From Branchiostoma floridae (lineage: Eukaryota > Chordata > Leptocardii > Amphioxiformes > Branchiostomatidae), in contig NC_049991.1 in assembly GCF_000003815.2 (NCBI RefSeq), forward strand, positions 2,488,877 through 2,552,876: DNA of 64,000 bases, given 5' to 3'. The translations under genes were made by a program, and so were the position numbers. Shown here one piece after another: positions 1 through 11,644 of this stretch (positions are counted from its first letter, which is position 1; every line of letters begins with the position of its first letter). A model generated the notes under the pieces. That model worked only from the letters and a program-made list of their open reading frames with translations. It did no database searches and had not been told where the DNA came from.

Positions 1-1054
1 AGCCGGCCATGGATTTCCGAATCGACCGTTGCAGTCGCAGATCTTCGGTGCTTAGCGGGGACTTTCAACAAACTTCAATAACGATTCGAGCAAACCACCG
101 AACACTTTCTAAAGTGCACTTTGGTTCGACGGAGAGTTGGATAAAATGGTGTGCAACTCAAGCGGCGGTGGAAAGTGTGCATATTTCAAGACGTCCTCAC
201 CTCACAACTGAGTCATTTCCATATGTTGTAAATATTGCTGTGCAGTGTAATATGGCAGACTCAACTCATAACGTAGAAAAAGGACCGAAAACAGTGACTT
301 TGTTTTTTATATCATATCCCTTTCAGGAATAAACTTGAAAAATTGCAAAAGCAGTATCAGGTATTGGTACACAAAGGCTCCTGTTTCAATGTGTGATGTG
401 CATGAAATTTTAACGCCTTGATCAACGTTTCTCCTTGACGCAGTGCAAAGGATTAAGTAGTGATCAAATGATGAAGTTGAAGTATGCAAACACTCAAACA
501 AAGGAATTGAGGACTGTAACAGCCAGTCACTGCTAATGTACCACATCTGTTTGTATGCTTTACTATAGCAACTGCCATGCAGCCTTAAGCATGAATAGAA
601 CTGTCCTACATAATTTATGTTAACCTCATATAACACCTTGACAGAATGGGAGTATTAGACAATGGGGTGGAGGAGAAAGTCACGCGACAATGGGTTTCGT
701 AGACGGCGATGACGTTTTACCGGGTTAACGACCATGAGCTTGAGTTCCGATAAGGTCACGGTCAAGGGGAGATTGATTTGTCTGGCATTTAGAGGCCGTG
801 ACCAGTGCTAGGTAACTGACACATGCGTGGTCACGTAGACCAAAAGGTGAGGCGATCTTAGTACACTGTGCCATTATCAAAAATGTCAACTTGGAAACTA
901 TTTGTCATAACTTACTTCAGCTATTTTTCATGCCTTTCAAAATCTAAAAACAAACTACATGCTAAGATTAAGATGTACCAAGAGTTAATGCACATTTTAC
1001 TGGGTAAAATCTTAGATTTAGTATAAGTATTGGGATAATCCATATTTCCTGTAT
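1..1054. other. No gene recognised
   Basis: I see no conserved coding sequence, RNA gene or clear repeat here. The open frames have no recognisable domain and read as chance. A GC-richer patch at about 660-850 ends in a donor-like AAAAG/GTGAGG on the plus strand, but all three plus frames are closed just upstream of it. Confidence 0.5.
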
Positions 1055-1272
1055 TACTGTAAACGCAGAAACTTTCGTGGTGGTTTAATGTTCGCATTTT
1101 TCGTGATGGCTGCTTCACCGCCAAATGAAAACCACCGCAAACATTTTTCCATGGTAGTAAGAGACTACAGTGCATGGTGCTACCGCAAACTTAAAACCAT
1201 AGAGAAAAGTCCATTTTCCTGCTACGGTAACCGCGAAATTAAATCCCCACGTATTTAAATTCATTTACAGTA
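1055..1272. mobile_element. TIR MITE, TACTGTAAA family
   Basis: The segment is bounded by TACTGTAAA on the left and its complement TTTACAGTA on the right. Inside are repeated CCGCGAAnTTAAA-like stretches that pair with one another. Related copies lie at 32142-32353, 33218-33325 (partial) and 63837-64000 (cut by the window edge). It has no coding capacity and is best read as a non-autonomous DNA transposon. Confidence 0.7.
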
Positions 1273-1950
1273 TATCTTGAAAAAGGGGAATTTTAGAGCG
1301 CTAAACTTAAGTCACTCTACATTAATATGTTACAGGTATCACATAATGTTCCTTAATGCTGAACCCATCATTAAATCGGCCAACATTATTCCATATTTTA
1401 CTGTTTTTTATTACTTTTCATAATATATTAGTATCCTTCACAAGAGGAATAGATTTTAATGTGACAACAAAATTAATTCACAAACAAACTGCAAACTCAT
1501 ATGATTAGGAATTTACTTGCTAAAAGGGCCAGGTTTTATGTAGTAGATAAAATGCTACACTCACAAAGAAGTAACTACAAAGCATAATGTTATTACTTTT
1601 TTACGATGTAACTCACAAAGAAGTAAACGCACTAACTTCACAACCCAGTTTATCATCAGACTCTTTTGTTACTATTATTATTAAATGTTTAATGACATTT
1701 CCATTACCTTGTAAATTACGGACTTAGACCATTGAGTCTACACACAGTGATGTCACACAGACATAGTTGCTATGGCAACACGTATGCTTTTCCTCCCGAT
1801 GAACATTTATGATCGCAGAGGAGATGGAAAGTGTAGGCAGGGTGATGAATGACTAGCTATAGGAGCCAACATTATTGCTTGTTGTGAAATATGCATGTGG
1901 GTTTTGAACGATTAAAAACTGAGCAAGGGTAGGAGGATGAGTCGATGTAG
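1273..1950. other. No gene recognised
   Basis: AT-rich sequence with no supportable coding, RNA or repeat feature. Confidence 0.5.
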
Positions 1951-2121
1951 GTTAGACATCCAGCTAACAAGATATGCCAAAAAACAGTTACTCAAGCAAC
2001 TGGATATGATTTTGAAAATGGTCAGACATTTCAGACAACCATCCGGTGTCTTTTGTCGGTGACAGTTTCCAAAATCATATCTAGATTCTTGGCAATGAGT
2101 AACTGCTTTTTGGCGTAAGAT
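1951..2121. mobile_element. Fold-back MITE, GTTACTCAAG family
   Basis: The left part reads GTTAGACATCCAG followed by AGTTACTCAAGCAACTG; the right part contains the inverted GAGTAACTGCTTTTTGG. A second copy lies at 7962-8070, a fragment of the left end at about 5992-6020, and a weaker relative near 11645-11862. It is non-coding and the superfamily is not established. Confidence 0.6.
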
Positions 2122-2133
2122 TAGGATAAGGTT

Positions 2134-2236
2134 ACTATTTAAAACTAGCGTTCATTGACTTGAGATTCCCCAAATCCCAGTTTTTTATTAACAAAAAAGA
2201 TATAAGTTACCCCCGGCCCACGAATAAACTTTAAGA
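2134..2236. mobile_element. Half copy of CCTTTATCCG MITE
   Basis: The stretch resembles the right half of the abundant MITE seen intact at 43618-43831: it ends in a GATATAAGTTACCCCC-like block followed by a degraded GAATAAA terminus. The left half is absent. Confidence 0.45.
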
Positions 2237-2743
2237 TAAACAGGCGTTACAATACTTGTTCCTCTTTTTCATCTGTCAACAAAATTCTAAGTAAGATGTG
2301 CAATATTGTGACAGACATGTCATGTAAAAAAAGCACCTCAAGCCAATGGTATTGGAAGCCATGTCACAACGAATCTGTCAAAGATGAAAATCAAATAAAT
2401 TTGAAGTCGAAAATTTGAAAATGAAATTCTTTATTACATAAAGCGACCTCAGGGTAGCAATAACTCAGGCAATGTCAATTTCATTTCCCTTTGTAATTTT
2501 TCTCCCATACATGTATGTTGTATGATTTTCATTACAGGCAGCGTTTAATAGCTACCCACAGAGCTCAGTGCTGGATATTGCTTGCTTTCTGGGGCCTTCT
2601 CAAAAGTAATCAGATCAAATCACTGATGAAAAGTGGGGGCAGTCCAACATTCCCTGCTGCCTCCTTCCATCGACATTTCATAGATATGGCATTGGGCCAG
2701 TTAAAACTGGCAGAAGATAAGTGGTATCTTTTACATATTCTTG

Positions 2744-3217
2744 GGCATTGACCTGGGAAAAGTATTCAGGACTTAACATTGTTTGGCACGAACATCAAGA
2801 ACATAAGTTGTTCAGACTCAAGCACATAACGCACGCTGGCATTGACCTGGGAAAAGTATTCAGGACTTAACATTGTTTGGCACGAACATCAAGAACATAA
2901 GTTGTTCAGACTCAAGCGCATAACGCACGCTGGCATTGACCTGGGAAAAGTATTCAGGACTTAACATTTCTTGGCATGAACATCAAGAACATTAAATTGT
3001 TTGGACTCAAGCGCATAACGCAAACTGGCATTGACCTGGGAAAAGTATTCAGGACTTAACATTTCTTGGCATGAACATCAAGAACATTAAATTGTTTGGA
3101 CTCAAGCGCATAACGCAAACTGGCATTGACCTGGGAAAAGTATTCAGGACTTAACATTTCTTGGCATGAACATCAAGAACATAAGTTGTTCGGACTTGAG
3201 CACATAACGCACACTGA
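2744..3217. repeat. Tandem repeat, 5 x about 95 bp
   Basis: Five consecutive copies start at about 2744, 2839, 2933, 3028 and 3123. Each begins GCATTGACCTGGGAAAAG and ends near CATAACGCA. Units 3 and 4 share variants (TTTCTTGGCATG, ATTAAATTG) that units 1 and 2 lack, which suggests stepwise amplification. Confidence 0.95.
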
Positions 3218-5399
3218 CTGGGTGGTTTTTAACACGACTATGCAGGTCTGAGATGCTGTTTGATGTTCTGAACATGTGTGCTATGGTCATGATTTTTGAG
3301 CCGCACATATAGAACAGAGAGTAAGTGTTGTAGGTTTGAGTCCCGGAGCGCATTTTTTTTAATCATGTGCTTGTATGAATTTTTGACTCAGGTTTATTAA
3401 TCAATACATCAATTAATCAAGGTTTGATAAATTAAGGAACAAAGAGATCCAGGTAAACAACATTCAAGTACAACTCAATCTCTACAACTGGATGAAAAAA
3501 CAGATTTACTTCCGGACGAATCAAGTGACATCCATCACTCTTCTTTGAATTGACATGTTTAACCAGTTCATTCTAGTGACACTGAAGAAAAATGATGGAT
3601 ATCACTCAAAACGTCAGAAAGAAAATCTCCATTTTTTAAATCCAGTTGTATAGATAGAGGTTGAATTGTATTTGAAAAGAAAACATAAAACATCCGATAT
3701 TGGGTAGATATGTACAGCTGACGGCTGGTGTGAGAAAAGTTTTGGCCTTCACACTTTCTTAAAGAATGTTGTTAAGACCGTTACAAATTCCGCTTGAAGG
3801 TCGAGGTATACAAAGTCCTGGAATGCAATGGATGCATGTGCATGCAAGACATGTTCTTGGAAAATTAGTACCTATAAATCACAAGCATAAGCTACCCATA
3901 AACTTTCACACCTACACAATGGTTTTGAAATGTTCTTTTAAGCCCTGTCTTCTGGACATAACACGTATTGTGTTTCTGGTCGGGTGCGGGTGTACCGGCA
4001 CAAGCGTGACTTTGCGCAAGACTGCGTCTGAATACCGATTTGCATGAGCCATCTCAGTATCATTAAGCTTTAGGGAAAACAAACAACCCCTTCTTTATAC
4101 TCTGTTCACGACGTACAGACTTATGCATGAACAGACTTCAGATCTAGATATTCTCTCCTGTGTGATAAAATGCACATCTCAAATTCAAATCAAGATTCAT
4201 TACTCTTTAAGCACAATAAAAATGGAGCTTTGAAAGCTTTGGGAGCTTGTAGCTTTGAAAATGGGAACTGGGGTTTGAATAGTTATGCCTTAGTTCTCTC
4301 TGCAATCATTATGGTGAACGATTTTGTTTGCTTATTCTAGCTCAAATTAACCAGAAGAATTCAGAATTGTATCAAATTATCTCTGATCCAACTGGGATTT
4401 CAGTCAGAAGGGAGGTTTCGCTATTGAAATTTTCACTTCATGCAACACCGGGTTGAACACCATATGTACCGTGAAGGGTGTTTGAATGCGTGTTTGGACG
4501 TGGACCAGTTCTTTTGACTTCAAACTGACGTCAGTTACCATGAGCAATGTACGTCAATGCCCACTGCTTTCCAATTCAAACCTAGCCAGCATTCATTATT
4601 TAAACGCACATGTACATTCTCTTAAAAGCATGACTTGCCTATGGCATGTCTTGTTGTCACCTTTGCAATGCTGTACTACGTAACTGAGTTTCCTTGACAC
4701 CTCAAGCATTAGGGCTGTCAGAAGACATCCATTTAGAACTGGTGGTACTGAATTCATAGTACACCTCTAGGCAGTACATGTATTACCTAATATGTACAAT
4801 CTGACCTGTTATATATGGCCTATTATATGAGGCAGGGTAGAAATAGTCGAATTTTGACATGATCTGGAACTCACAGATTGATACACATTTACTAAGAATT
4901 CATAAAGCTTCAGAGTCATATGTTTCACAATTATTCTGTAGTAGTAATGTTATGCTATATAGTATTACATATGTCATACAGGCATTATGTATAGATTAAA
5001 TGGCAGGGATTATTGATAAGGCAAAAATTGAAGTGTCAGCTGCCATTGACTGTGAAAATTACCATTTACCCTGACACAAACTGTTAAACGCACCATTAGT
5101 AGGGGTGCTTTAATGGTCCAAATGGTGCAATTTACATTAAACAGGTGACTAACTGTGCATTCTAATGGCAAAACAAAATGTAGTAACCTCCAGCATGTTA
5201 TTCATTCCTTTGAAGTGAAAGCCACAGACTTGACATTCAGATCTATATGCCAATCTCCACAAAGTCAAAAGTCTCCAAGTACGATTTTCGGAGGTTAAAA
5301 CACATCGGAGCCCTCAATGCCCCAATATACATTTTATGTCTTTGGCTACACATATCGCATATTAGGTAAAAAATGTGGTTCTAATATTAGCATGCTGGT
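3218..5399. other. No gene recognised
   Basis: This stretch of about 2.2 kb has no open frame with protein-like character and no repeat that I can match elsewhere in the window. Confidence 0.5.
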
Positions 5400-5740
5400 A
5401 AAGCTAAGGGCACAGCCCGTTGTACATGCAATTTGTCCGTACGTTGTAACAGTTTTTTTTTTTTTAGGCCACATCAGCCACATATTTAGAAAACGTTAAG
5501 GCGCGTCGCCTGTAGTTAGCATGTACAGAGGGCGAGTCCGCAGCCCAACGGCACACAAAGTTTTGCCTGCTCGTAAAGTTCTACGGCGTGTCTGCGTGCT
5601 CCAAAATCTGTTGGATTCCCTACGAGTTCGTATGGAGGTGGTTTTAATACTTACCATTTACGGATCCCAAAAGATTGTCCACGTTTTGACACGCAGACAG
5701 CACTTATTTGCACGTACGGCGGGTTGTGCCCTTAGCTTAA
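5400..5740. mobile_element. TIR MITE, TAAGCTAAGGGCAC family
   Basis: The left end AAGCTAAGGGCACAGCCCGT is inverted at the right as GGGTTGTGCCCTTAGCTT. The interior contains CACACAAAGTTTTGCCTGC and CGGCGTGTCTGCGTGCTCCA, both found again in the inverted copy beside the assembly gap (53397-53648). Open frames inside are incidental. Confidence 0.8.
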
Positions 5741-6922
5741 GGCTATAGAGATTATCACACGGTGCAAGAAGACTTAGAAGTGAGTGGAAAACAGATCACG
5801 TCACGACAAGTACAAGGTACTAACCTGCAAGCACTGTACCAGACTGACTTTCCTCTGATACGATAGAAGGCAGAAAAGAAGCAGAAAAGAATGAATATAG
5901 AGTTAGTACATCTACAATTTATGGACTAATTATTGTGATGATTGTCAAGAATTAAGATGTGACATGATAATGTACCGGTAATTCGTCAATGAAGGTTAGA
6001 CATCCAGGTAATAACATACAAATAGTCACTACATGTAGTACTCACTAGCACTTAGGTAATATGGTTTTTATATTTGCAAAAATGATGGGAATTCTGAGTG
6101 AGCTTAATACAATTATTAGATGAAATGGCATTCAGCAATTTGAAAATAACATTAAGTTGTTATATTTTATGTATTTATGTTTATTACTTCCATGGTAATT
6201 ACAATTATGTTGCAGTCGTTATCAGTAATCAGAACCTTTACAGCAGTGTTACCCTCATCATGTAATAAAATCTTGAACGGGAACATTGAACGAAATATCA
6301 ATGCTATATTTAACCCTCCCAATGTCAATGCCAAGTAGAACTGTGCTTTATTGGCCTGTGACAATTTGGAGGGTTGAGACATAAGATTATTACATGTAAA
6401 TAATGTCAAAGTCAAACATTTCTCTAGACTATCACTTTCCGGAGAAGTGCATTAAATCGGCCAACTAATTCATAAAGGGGTCAAAGATCCTGTTAGTAAT
6501 TATCAAAATGAAATAGATTGGTGCATAGCTTTTATGCAGATTTATCATTGAATAGGTTATGAAGGATACTAGACTACTTAGTTGTGAAGAATGAGAAATA
6601 TTTGATATGATATATTGGCATTCTACGATTATGGGACCTAGCCTATGTTTGTCACCATCTACAAGAGCCTAATAGTATCATTTATGATAATAATCACCAT
6701 ATGAAGGTGACACCAAAATGCCAGATGCACCAATTACTCACCACAAAATTTTGACAGACAGGGGCCATTAATTTCCAGCGGTCACGACACCATTCCTGGA
6801 CGCCAACACCGTACATGTACACGTATTAGCGTCAAACACGTACTACGTAACGTTACGGGACCACACAGCTTTATTCCCAAGCGTTTAAGAAGCCACCACG
6901 ATACTGATTTGTCTTTACGTAC
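5741..6922. other. No gene recognised
   Basis: Apart from a short fragment of the GTTAGACATCCAG MITE at about 5992-6020, nothing is identified. GC content rises toward 6.77-6.99 kb, next to a possible minus-strand first exon. Confidence 0.5.
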
Positions 6923-6989
6923 CTTCGTGAGAAATGTACGACGAATTGCTAAACTGTAGCCGTGGCTGATCGAGCTGGCTCCCTCCCAT
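6923..6989 (-). CDS. Possible first coding exon, unknown gene
   Basis: On the minus strand an ATG in a fair start context (G at -3 and +4) opens 22 codons and runs into a strong donor, GAAG/GTACGT. The peptide begins MGGSQLDQPRL and ends near SYISHE, so residue 2 is a glycine that could be myristoylated. The block is richer in GC and CpG than its surroundings. I do not recognise the protein and found no matching second exon to the left. A short open frame next to a good donor can arise by chance, so this is only a candidate. Confidence 0.2.
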
Positions 6990-7239
6990 TCCTATAATTT
7001 GTTGTTGCAAAATTAGAGTACAGTTGATGTGTTGATATTTCTGCATTCCATCATTGATTTTCATTCCAATATACTCTACCCAGTCCAATTTTACGCAATG
7101 ACTTTGACAACAACTAATACTGTGGTGTGCATGTACATTGTAGATCAGTTAGATTTTCAATATGAACTCATGATGCACTGAATGAGAACGTTAAAAAATC
7201 CTTTATGTGTTGAGGAAAAACATCTGACTTACAATGGTA

Positions 7240-7815
7240 CGAGGGGCGTTCAATAAGTAATAACTCTGACCCACTTCCAGTTGTCTGATCTAGATAAAAT
7301 TTTGCATGTGTAATGATTCATATCTCTATAATTTATGTTGCAAAAAAGAGCTCTGAACTAATTGTGGTTTCTGATTTACTGGTGTTTGAACTGAGTTAGG
7401 TGTGAAATGGACCAGGTGTGAAATGGAGCCAGTTGAGTGTCGCGCAGTGATCCGGTTTTCGTATTTGAAAGGACCCACACCAAAGGAGACTTTTGATGAA
7501 ATGGAAGAAACTTATGGCGATGATACCCCATCATATGACCTTGTAAAATACAGGCATCCTGAATTCAAACATGGCCGGAAGTCTGTGGAAACAGCTCCCA
7601 GACCTGGTCGTCCCTCTTCTGCCATTGATGAGGCATCTGTTGGAGGACCAACCTGGGGTGTCCTACAAAAACGGTGTCCAGAGCTACATCAAACAATGGG
7701 AGAAATGCATAACTCTGGGTGGTTCCTATGAAGAGAATGACTAATAGCTGTGCCAAGTTTTATTAATCTCCTGCTATGGGAAATGAGTCAGTTATTACTA
7801 ATTGAACGCCCCTCG
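7240..7815 (+). mobile_element. Internally deleted mariner-like element
   Basis: The element has inverted ends of about 30 bp (CGAGGGGCGTTCAATAAGTA on the left; CTAATTGAACGCCCCTCG on the right) and a TA dinucleotide immediately outside each end (7238-7239 and 7816-7817), as expected for Tc1/mariner. It is 576 bp, less than half of a full mariner element, and keeps only the two ends of a transposase gene. Confidence 0.9.
7423..7744 (+). pseudogene. Mariner transposase remnant
   Basis: From MEPVECRAVIRFSYLKG to GRPSSAID the translation matches the N-terminal helix-turn-helix DNA-binding domain of mariner/SETMAR-type transposases, including the E-x-R-x-x-I-x-F start and the P-R-P-G-R-P linker. 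The catalytic acidic triad region is missing. Beginning at 7658 in another frame, VSYKNGVQSYIKQWEKCI to GGSYEEND and a stop matches the family's C-terminal tail. An internal deletion therefore joined the two ends out of frame. It cannot supply transposition but still carries binding-domain sequence. Confidence 0.85.
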
Positions 7816-7961
7816 TATGCCCTAATTTTGCACACCAATGAGCAATTTACATGGCATGTAAGGTTTAATGTCTTTATTGTTACTTAATACACAAAGGAAT
7901 AATAACAAAGAAAGCAAACCAAAGTATTTAAGAAGAATGTAAAACATTGAATTAGATGTGG

Positions 7962-8070
7962 AATATGCCAAAAGCAGTTACTCAAGCAACTGAGTATGAT
8001 TTTGGAAACGGTCAATCCAGTCTTGAGTAACTGCTTTCTGGTATATCTTATTACCTGGATGTCTAATCTT
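7962..8070. mobile_element. Fold-back MITE, GTTACTCAAG family
   Basis: AGCAGTTACTCAAGCAACTG on the left pairs with CTTGAGTAACTGCTTTCTGG on the right, ending TTACCTGGATGTCTAATCTT. It is the same family as 1951-2121 but shorter. Confidence 0.65.
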
Positions 8071-8616
8071 CATCGAGGTATTTAAGGTGGAATAACTGTA
8101 ACAGTTAGAAATCTTTTTCTATTCAGTATCAGTATAATACTAGTAATCTATTTGAAAGGTTTGACTTCTTTTTTGCATGCAATTGGAGATGAATTGTCCA
8201 ACATTTTGGTAATTCATAATAGCTTCGACAGTTTCAGAAGATTTTGTTAAAGTTGTAAATTAAAATAAGATATCACAGAGATCTGAAAGACAACAACTGA
8301 GTTATCATCGCTTCCCATCTTCTCCCAGTCTGTACTCCCACACGTACTGATTATACTGATGGCTTAGTATGGAATGGATGTCATAATCCGCCCACCCACA
8401 TTACGTCGGTGTAACGGACAAACCGTTTCATTAGCCTGGAGTAATCCCACCAAGTGCCGGCTATGAAATATTGATGTTATTGTAATTACCCCACTACATT
8501 ATAACCGCTTGACCCTCCCATTAAAAATTGGGAGCAGTCACGCAGCTTTAGGCGCTTGTTGCGGGGACAATTTATCAAAGTTGAATATTGATTGCTTGTA
8601 TGGTACAATGTGTAAT

Positions 8617-9413
8617 TTATTACCTCCATGAAAAAATGGAGGTATAGTTTTTGGTGTGTCTGTGTGTCTGTGTATCTGTGTGTCTGTCTGTGTGTGTGTC
8701 CGCATATTTGTGGACATCATAACTTGAGAACCTCTCAATGGACTACGATGATATTTGGTATGTGGGTAGGGGTTGGGAAGACGAAGGTCAAGGTCGATTT
8801 TGGGCCCCCTAGTGTGTGACCTTGGTACTGCAGCAGAACTTCAATTTTTTGTATCTTTTTATCTGTACATGCTATGGTCTTGATTTCTTGGTGGCAGATA
8901 GCTTTTGATGTAAGGAAGAAGTGGTGTATGTTTGGGCCCCCTAGCAGCTTGCTCTGGAACTGCAGGAGCATTTTTGTCAAAATCTTCCAAGAAGCATAAC
9001 GGAACATAGGAATGATGAATTTCCATGATATTTGGTATGCAGGTACATGTAGCAGAGATGTACATAATAAAATCAAAATTATGCAAATTTGGACTTCATT
9101 TGCATACTTAATGAGGAAAATGTGATATTTACAGTGTTTTCCAGTATATCACTCAAATACATGTTACATATGTAGTTTGTGGCAGGCGGAAGTTAAGCAG
9201 ATACTAATTATGCAAATAAGTCCCTAATTTGCATAATTGATTTGAAAGTGTCCTGATTTTTCTTATTTCGTGTAGTAAATGATTGGTCTGTCAACACTGT
9301 GACCTGTGTACGTTAGTTAAAGGTGTACATAAGCAAGCATAAATTATGCTAATGTGAAAGTCATTTGCATAATCAGAATATTTCATGGAGGTATGAGGTC
9401 TCCGAACTCTAGT
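8617..9413. repeat. CCTCCATG repeat element with GT-rich head
   Basis: It starts with the hairpin ACCTCCATG/CATGGAGGT split by an A-run, continues into a GTGTGTCTGTGT simple-sequence stretch, then a body with TTGGTATGTGGGTAGGGG and GGGCCCCCTAG, and ends TTTCATGGAGGTATGAGGTC. A degraded inverted copy is at 27776-28080, and 60255-60660 shares the ATTAGGACCTAATTTG style tail. The class is unknown. The 3' third holds five perfect octamer sites (ATGCAAAT). Confidence 0.75.
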
Positions 9414-9422
9414 TGTGTATGG

Positions 9423-9806
9423 TAGGGGTGGGTACCGGTACAGAAAATTCAGGTCCAGGTCCAGTTCAGGTCCAGAGGATCAGGTCCAGGTCCGGACCTG
9501 AACCTGGACCTGATTCAGTATGACTCATACCAATGGTCCATTTCACTACAAAGAAATCTGTTTTGTGGAGTATCAGACTTACACTAGCGTCTTAAAATCC
9601 TATAACGCTTACTGCACCTGTACAATTGACTGTAAAACTTCCACCTGCAAGCGCCGAAACGTGTGAATGCCTGATCAAATATTCTGTTAATTTTCTAATC
9701 GGTCCAACGTCCGATCCACCTAATTTTTTCAGGTCCGGTTTTTCTGGACCGGTCCAATAAGAAAAACTGGTTTTGTACCGGTACGCTGTACCGGTACCCA
9801 GCCCTA
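9423..9806 (-). mobile_element. hAT-type MITE with 8-bp target duplication
   Basis: The ends are TAGGGGTGGGTACCGGTAC and GTACCGGTACCCAGCCCTA. An exact 8-bp direct repeat, GTGTATGG, sits at 9415-9422 and 9807-9814; this length is the hAT hallmark. The interior carries clusters of AGGTCC/GGACCT hexamers. The orientation is opposite to the three other copies (11009, 13904 and 23386). Confidence 0.9.
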
Positions 9807-9814
9807 GTGTATGG

Positions 9815-10360
9815 TGTAAAGAAAGTCCATCATTTATTTGTTTGTTTCAGAACCTGTGTATCAACTGTGGATCATCAATGGACACATTTCTGTACATGTG
9901 TTATTCATTGGGCCAGGTTTTTCAAAAGTGGTTTCTCTCCCTCTATCTTTACCTTTAATGCCACAAAAGTTCACATTTCATTTTATTTCTGCTTCTTCTT
10001 TCAACTAAATGTATATTGGGTTACAATTGGTGACACTTGTTATTACATGTATCATCAAATAATAGTTACTTATTGAAAATTGTCATTATAATGCATTAGA
10101 TACTCATTGATTTCTCTCTGTTACAGAGTTATATACTCTCCAACTAAAGGTTAGGATTGTTTTTTTTACATCTTTGGACACATTTTGTTGGACTTCAAAT
10201 CTGATTATTTCTATTTTTAAATGGGTAGACAAAAAAGACTGGCACAATACATATTAAAAAGATGTTGAAAAGTAGCTAGGGCCAAACTTATGCTTGAAGA
10301 GTACATTGCATGTGCCAAATTTGTATTGCTTTAACAACATACAAGCTTAATGATGAGAAT
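9815..10360. other. No gene recognised
   Basis: AT-rich spacer with no supported feature. Confidence 0.5.
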
Positions 10361-10835
10361 TCTGATTAAATATGTTTTTCATGAAAAATCCTGCTGTAAC
10401 CATAAAACCCCCTTAAAAACAACCTTTATTAAGTCAAATACCACTGGACACTATCAATAACTTTGGCATCTAAACACACCTCAAGCTACTATCTGTAAAT
10501 GCCCTTAATTTCACAACGATTTTATTTCTCGTTAGAGAGAAAATGGACTATCTACAGTGAAAATCACCATCAGATTTCTGATTAGATATGTTTTTCATTA
10601 TAAATCCTGTTGTAGCCATAAAACCCCCAGCCTTGAAAACAACCTTAAGTTTATTAAGTCAAATACCACTTGACACTATGAAAGCAACTTCGGCTTCTAG
10701 ACCCACCTCAGCCTAATGTAAATGCCCTTAATTTCACAAAGATTTTATTTCTCGTTAAAGAGAAAATGGACTTAGTCCATTTTCTCTTTAACGATAGTCT
10801 ATCAGATCTGCAGTGAATTGAAAATCACCAGCAAC
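10361..10835. repeat. Tandem duplication, about 214-bp unit
   Basis: Two diverged copies start at about 10361 and 10576, each containing AACCCCC, AAGTCAAATACCACT and AATGCCCTTAATTTCACAA in the same order. The second copy ends in a hairpin of AGAGAAAATGGAC with GTCCATTTTCTCT at about 10758-10788. Confidence 0.85.
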
Positions 10836-11008
10836 ACAACTGGGTCATCATTCAAACCAATTTTACGGCCTAACAAGTTGTTCTCAAATTGGTTGGAAAA
10901 TACTCCAGCATCAATAATTCAAAAAGGGTGGCCCAGTCATGTAAAGTAATGTTGCACTCATCATGTCACAGTGGGGGCAAATGGTGACGGATTGTGGTTC
11001 ACTCCAAC

Positions 11009-11380
11009 TAGGGCTGGATACCGGTACAAAACCATTTTTTTCTTATTGTACCGGTCTGGAAAAACCGGACCTCAAAAAATCGGCAGATGGGATGTTGGAT
11101 TTATTAGAAAATAAACGGATTATATGATCAGGAATTTGGGGGCTTACCGGTCAAAGAAAATAACATGAGTGAAGCAGGTAGAGTTAATAGTCGTTTCTAC
11201 AGAGTTTTACAGCCAATCGTACAGGTGCAGTTTAAGCGTTGTAGGATTTTAAAATCCCAGTGTAAGTCTAATACTCCACCAAACAGATTTCTTTGTAGTG
11301 AAATGGACCATTGGTCTGGACCTGAACCTGGACCTGAACCGGACCTGGACCTGAATTTTCTGTACCGGTACCCACCCCTA
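11009..11380 (+). mobile_element. hAT-type MITE, second copy
   Basis: It begins TAGGGCTGGATACCGGTAC and ends GTACCGGTACCCACCCCTA, with the same interior as the 9423 copy. There is no simple 8-bp duplication; instead an imperfect 24-25-bp direct repeat (TGACGGATtGTGgTTCACTC type) abuts both ends, at 10985-11008 and 11381-11405. Confidence 0.85.
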
Positions 11381-11644
11381 TGACGGATGGTGTTTCACTC
11401 TGAACAGTTCACATAACATACAGGTCATCGCACATCCAGAGATATTGGTTTTTACTTCCATTATTGATATAGCTCATTGCTATTTTGATTGATTTTTGAT
11501 GGGAGATACAATATCATAGCAAGTGAAGAGAGATCTGTACCTCTGGGGTAAACTGTAGATATGTCAACCAAGAAATAATGCAAGGACATAATTCTAAAAT
11601 TTGTTGCAACTAGACTTTTGAAGGGCCAATAATCAATATGCAAG

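Noticed and set aside
9-332. Plus-strand frame of 107 codons at the window start
   Set aside because: No domain, no start context and no repeat of the pattern elsewhere; consistent with chance.
8651-8700. Short GT-rich array as CRISPR or centromeric repeat
   Set aside because: It is a simple GTGTCT microsatellite forming part of a known-order dispersed repeat; there are no spacers.
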